A stretch of 64,000 nt of DNA, from positions 1,388,501 through 1,452,500 of the forward strand of contig JAXDDX010000012.1 in the NCBI GenBank assembly GCA_034670405.1, written 5' to 3'. Below the pieces are notes generated by a model. That model saw nothing but the letters and a program-made list of their open reading frames with translations. It did not search any database and was not told the DNA's origin. The stretch comes from Hoplostethus atlanticus (lineage: Eukaryota > Chordata > Actinopteri > Trachichthyiformes > Trachichthyidae). The position numbers were made by a program, and so were the translations under genes. Shown here piece after piece: positions 59,765-64,000 of the stretch (position 1 is the stretch's first letter; each line of letters opens with the position of its first letter).

Positions 59765-59815
59765 GCTGTGGCGTTTCTGCACTGCACTTCCCAGAGATCA
59801 CCTGTCAATCAAACA
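59765..59815 (+). repeat. Solo 51-bp block from the acidic unit's upstream region
   Basis: Reverse complement of 16032-16082 with three differences in 51 bases by eye. Homology drops off on both sides, so only this block, not the gene, is present. Confidence 0.75.
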
Positions 59816-61251
59816 GTGTGTCCAGCACTGTGGCGTCTTTTTCCTTTGATTTTCTGTCGATGAAGTTTGAGTTTCTGTAGGTGGCGCTATCGCTGCTCAT
59901 GCTAACCCCCCAGTTCTTCCTCTATTCACGCAAACAAACCGCTGTTGCTGCTGCCGGAAATATAAATCGCATCACTTCCTGTGTGCCCAGGAATCCAACC
60001 TATCCCACCTATCCAACACGGGTGTTTAGAGCAAATGTAAAAGCTTTCATGAGCTGGGTATAGAGTGACTCACTAGTGTGTGGAGAGCAGCAAACATCCA
60101 TTTATATGAAACTGTGTTATTACTTAAAGCTCCAGTTTGTGTTCTTTCTCATGTTCATGCATTCAGCAGAATTATTCAATATTCTTTTAGCGTCTACTCT
60201 AGAAACCCAAACTGAAATACAAGTGGACTGAGAGCTCAGAAAAGAGAGAGAACCCACATTTCCCCCCGCTATAATGTCAACCCATCTCTTTTTTTTTATA
60301 AGGCACTCGAAATAGCGAAAGATAAAATATCAAAAGACGAAAAGAGGAACGTCTGCACAGTTATAATTTAGCCTTCAGAGCCGGCCCAAATGGAGCTCCT
60401 CTCCCACTTTATTTAAGAAGGAGAGGAGGGAAGAGAAGCCAAACCATCTCTGAGTGATTTAGAAGCCTCTCCGCTTGGTGTGGCCATAATTATGGCTGTA
60501 TGAGATTGAAGGGTAGGAGGAGATCCTGGAACCCCGGCCAAGATTATAGTTTACTCTCCAGAGGGAGAGAGACATAGAGAGAGAGAGAGAGAGAGAGCAG
60601 GGCTGAGTTAGAAAGAAAGGGAGAAAGAGAAGGACACACATTGTTTCCTTTTTTATCATAGGTTTGTCTTTCATCCTTTATTTTTATTTTCCCCTCTATA
60701 TTTTCATGTCGTGACAATAATGCAAAATGAAATAGAAATTGAGAGAGAGAGATTTAATCCTTTACTTGCTTTACTTGTCATGCTTGTCCGCGGTGCCCGA
60801 TGGCTCGCCGTAACGTACCGAGAACTGAACAACTGGCTCCCACGTCCAGCCAGGGGACATCCATCAAGATCCCACCCCGCATTTAGATCCACCACCGAGG
60901 GAGGCACTGGGGCAGGAAGGGAGGGAGGGAGGGAGGGAGGGAGGGAAGGAGCGAGGCAGCAATCCTGGTTTTCTGTCCATGAATCCGGTCAGAAATAGCT
61001 TGATACAGGCAGCAGATCAGGCTGCGGCATGTGAAAAACTCCCCCCTCAAATGATTTCTCCATATTGGATTGTAATGAAATGTTATATTGTGCCAAGCCA
61101 GGGCTGTCAGGGAACACTGGAGGGATGCTGACTCTCTCGCTCTCTCTCTCTTTTCTTACTGCACATGAAAGCTCCTATTTTAACTGTATGGTTAGTTACT
61201 TTACTTTTAGGTTTCGAGGGCGTGCTGGAGGCAGTGCAACTGCAGCGCATA

Positions 61252-61388
61252 CCAGTGATGTAGTGGTAAATAAAAAAGATGGGCAAACTATGAACTCCGG
61301 TTGGTGACGGTCATGAGGAAAACAACCACCAATATGAACCAAAATCAATAGGTGGGTTTGGTGGTTTTACCCTCCTCTACATCCCTGG
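61252..61388. mobile_element. MITE-like element, family X copy 2
   Basis: Ends CCAGTGATGTAGTGG and CCTCTACATCCCTGG are near-perfect inverted repeats; the interior is 'taaataaaaaagatgggcaa' and similar. Related to 46797-47001. Confidence 0.7.
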
Positions 61389-61531
61389 TTCCATCCTGTC
61401 ACATCCCATAGCAAGCTGTCATTAATTCAGTGTTGGATGATTTTGATTTTGTGTTTGTTTCAGTGTGAGATCAATCCACCCACAAGGATGCAACTAGACA
61501 CATAAATGCAACATTTTTTAAAAGTAGATCC

Positions 61532-61551
61532 TACACACACACACACACACA

Positions 61552-61590
<39 letters not shown>
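61532..61590. repeat. (CA)n microsatellite, interrupted
   Basis: CA run with one CT interruption. Confidence 0.97.
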
Positions 61591-61597
<7 letters not shown>

Positions 61598-63324
61598 AAG
61601 AGGTCCATGCTGATTAGAACCAGTTCCCTCCAGGGTCATGTTGTGATTGGTCGGCTGCAGAGCAGGGGTTTTGCTAGTGGGGGGGTGGGGGGGGGGGGGG
61701 GGTTATGGAGGGAAACTGCACTCAGATATGGCCTCCTAATGAGTCCAACTACACACAGGGAATGGATACACAGGCAACACACACACACACACACACACAC
61801 CCCACCCTGCACTTACATGATGGGGCTTTCAAGGAGGGCAAACATAATTTATGAAACCCTAGAACCCCATTTCCCCCCCGACTTTCCTAACTGAGTTTCC
61901 TGCAACGAGTGGAAAAAAGGGAGATTCTCAGTGACTTTGATGGAAGCCAGGAAAGCCACTTGACTCTGGAGGGGTCCCGCGTTGTTTAGGCTTGGCTTTT
62001 GCTGGAAGACAGTTACTAATAGAATTTATCAGCCGGTCAAGCGGTGGGGAAAGGATCTGGTAGCGGGGTGGGGGGAGGGGCATGGCGTGTACCAGCAAGC
62101 TGATGGGACACTTTGATAAATGTGAGGGAAGCTTCCAGAAGATCGTTCCCAGATAATGTACTTCTCTGCACAGAGTCTAGGCAACATGCACACCGATCGT
62201 TTATCTTGTAAAAGCACCAAATTTGGTGTACATGCGCAGCAAATTGGAATACATGTACAGTTTGATGCCCTGAACACTTTCAGGATTGGAAGCATCGGAA
62301 AATCATTGCCAGCAAATGGGTTTTCCTGTATATTTGTTGAACTGACCGTGACAGGATTGAAGAATTGTGTCTACACCTTACCTGTTTTGATGGCCAAGGG
62401 ATGGAAAAGTTCAAAGGAAAGCACCATAAGCTGTTCAGATCATCATGTAATGGAGAATTCAATGATTTTGGGTAGAAAAATACAATGAAATTGCAATTTT
62501 AAGAAAAGTGAGACCATTGCCATTCTCCCATATGCTTGACTGTCATGGATGGGAAGGTTCTCGGTTTATTGACACTTAGCTCCACATGTATGTCAGTTTT
62601 CATGCAAACCTGAACACTCTGTCCTATTTTTTGCTTGTTTTACCTGGAACGAGACCTTCGGCGATGCTGTGTCTGTTGTCTGAGACGCGTCAGTGTGGGT
62701 AACAGGACCTCCTCTTTTAGCCTGTGTACTCAACGTTGTGATCAAGCGTGGACTATTTAGATTGCAGAAGGCGGAGGTTAGCGCATGGCAAACACAAACA
62801 GACAAACAGAGACGGCCACGCAAATACACAGAGGGCAAACAGAGACACCCACAAACATGCACAGGTACACACACACACACACACACATGCATCACCCAGC
62901 AGCAGCGGTTGGATGACACCATATCTGAGTGACACTTTGACTCCTGTTTGTCTCTCTGGATGCGGCGTCCATGTTGTGTCGTCTCCTTCAACACAGTGGC
63001 CCCCGAGCCTGCCGCTAGCTCCCACACTGCTTGGCTCAGAGGGCCTATCATTGGGTGGATGGTTTGTGGCGAGGTGACTAACTCGATTCCCTCGTGATAA
63101 TGTTACACCGGGGGGAAGCAGATGTAGAGGGAATGAGTGTATGAAATAATCGGTGTCATATTGTTTTATGGGGTTGGTCAGCGGTGTAGCGGCAAATAAA
63201 AAAGGTCAAAATTCAATTATACTTCCAGAGAAGTGTTCAGTTGAGCTTTCCTTAAAAGATCCCATCCTCATATAACATAGGTCAGCTTCATACTACTGGT
63301 GACTAGTAGTTTTCTTGCCTACCT

Positions 63325-63392
63325 ATGTTGAATGCACTTATTGTAAGTCGCTTTGGATAAAAGCGTCTGCTAAATGACTGTAATGAATGTAA
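63325..63392 (+). repeat. Teleost SINE/LINE 3' tail
   Basis: 'ttgtaagtcgctttggataa' then 'aagcgtctgctaaatgactg' and 'taatgaatgtaa' is a very widespread fish retroelement tail. Confidence 0.75.
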
Positions 63393-63930
63393 AAAACATG
63401 TAATGGTGATGATGTGAGGCTGAAAATGTTGGTTAACACAGTTAGGTGGATTCTCCTTCCATTGTATCCTCGGTGATAATGCAATTTTCTGCACATCTAT
63501 ATTTGATATGGGTCTGCATTATAACAGTGAGAGCAGACAATACCCAAACACGCACACTAATCCCGTTGCCCCTGACAACAAGCCATATTCTGGGTGGCTG
63601 AGACTCAAACAGAGCATTTTTTTAAGGGGAGGTCAAACTGCCTTAAAGTCGGCAACAAACAAATACACCTCGCAAAGCCTCCCCCACCTTTCTCGCTACT
63701 TTTGTCAGTCCTCGCCACACCCGCACATTGTGGAGTTGAATGGCCGGTATGGAAAATAAACTGTTCAGGTTACTGAGGGAGAAAAGCTCTTAAGTCAAGT
63801 GAAAGGCCAACAAAGGGAATTGTGGTCCAAAGGCCTTCAGCTGTTTTGCTGCCGTGACTCTGCTCGGTGTTTTACATCATCCTGACAGTGACGGAGCTAC
63901 ACACAGCACAGACTGGCACTGCATGGACCG

Positions 63931-63931
<1 letters not shown>

Positions 63932-64000
<69 letters not shown>
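63932..64000. repeat. (CA)n microsatellite running off the window end
   Basis: At least 34 CA units; the true length is unknown because the window stops inside it. Confidence 0.98.

Larger units (their letters stand above)
54606..61251. other. Gene-free region
   Basis: No exon recognised. Contains candidate conserved blocks (55030-55330, 56180-56340, 56730-56830), CA/GT runs (57121-57157, 58243-58266), repeat tails at 58285-58410 and 58700-58760, the 51-bp element at 59765-59815, a CT run (59506-59526) and GA/GGGA runs (60570-60597, 60919-60944). Confidence 0.6.
61389..63931. other. Gene-free region with repeats
   Basis: Contains CA runs (61532-61590, 61777-61801, 62868-62886), a long G run (61680-61702), a solo left end of MITE family X (about 63182-63205) and a fish SINE/LINE tail (63325-63392). 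No exon recognised. Confidence 0.6.

Overview
This is teleost genomic DNA, probably percomorph. The evidence is spliced vertebrate genes with GT/AG introns, long (CA)n and (GT)n microsatellites, a tRNA-derived SINE of a type common in spiny-rayed fish, hAT and Tc1 transposon remnants, and LINE tails typical of fish. There is no operon structure, no CRISPR array and no prokaryotic signal.

Two known genes lie head-to-tail on the + strand. Positions 141-11612 hold the last seven coding exons (about 345 residues) of wac, the WW-domain adaptor with a C-terminal coiled coil. The N-terminal half, including the WW domain, is upstream of the window. Positions 22518-26253 hold a complete three-exon bambi gene (261 residues), the kinase-less BMP/activin pseudoreceptor. 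The WAC-BAMBI order is also found in human 10p12, so this is a conserved syntenic block. The two proteins act in different places (chromatin/Pol II versus the cell surface). Their adjacency looks like shared ancestry rather than a shared pathway.

Between and beyond these genes the DNA is non-coding or repeat-derived. The large wac intron (390-8004) carries a 1.3-kb non-autonomous hAT element with a perfect 8-bp target duplication (2479-3793) and an approximately 1-kb inverted-repeat element (832-1819). Between wac and bambi, on the - strand, is an unrecognised two-exon gene for a very acidic protein made of about 60-residue repeats (14666-15579). A second, frameshifted copy of the whole unit, intron and flanks included, lies 38 kb away in the same orientation (52990-54475). 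That copy sits between what look like the head and tail of one SINE. A third, 51-bp fragment of the unit's upstream region lies at 59765-59815. This dispersed acidic-repeat unit is the best candidate for something undescribed.

From about 27 kb to the end of the window I see no convincing protein-coding exon. The region looks like a gene desert downstream of bambi, rich in microsatellites, MITEs and LINE/SINE tails. Between these are several non-repetitive blocks with homeodomain-like AT motifs that could be regulatory elements of bambi. CTCF-like motifs lie at 9867, 16516 and 17408. Exon borders below were placed by reading frame, GT/AG sites and conserved protein sequence; regulatory and repeat-family calls are less certain.
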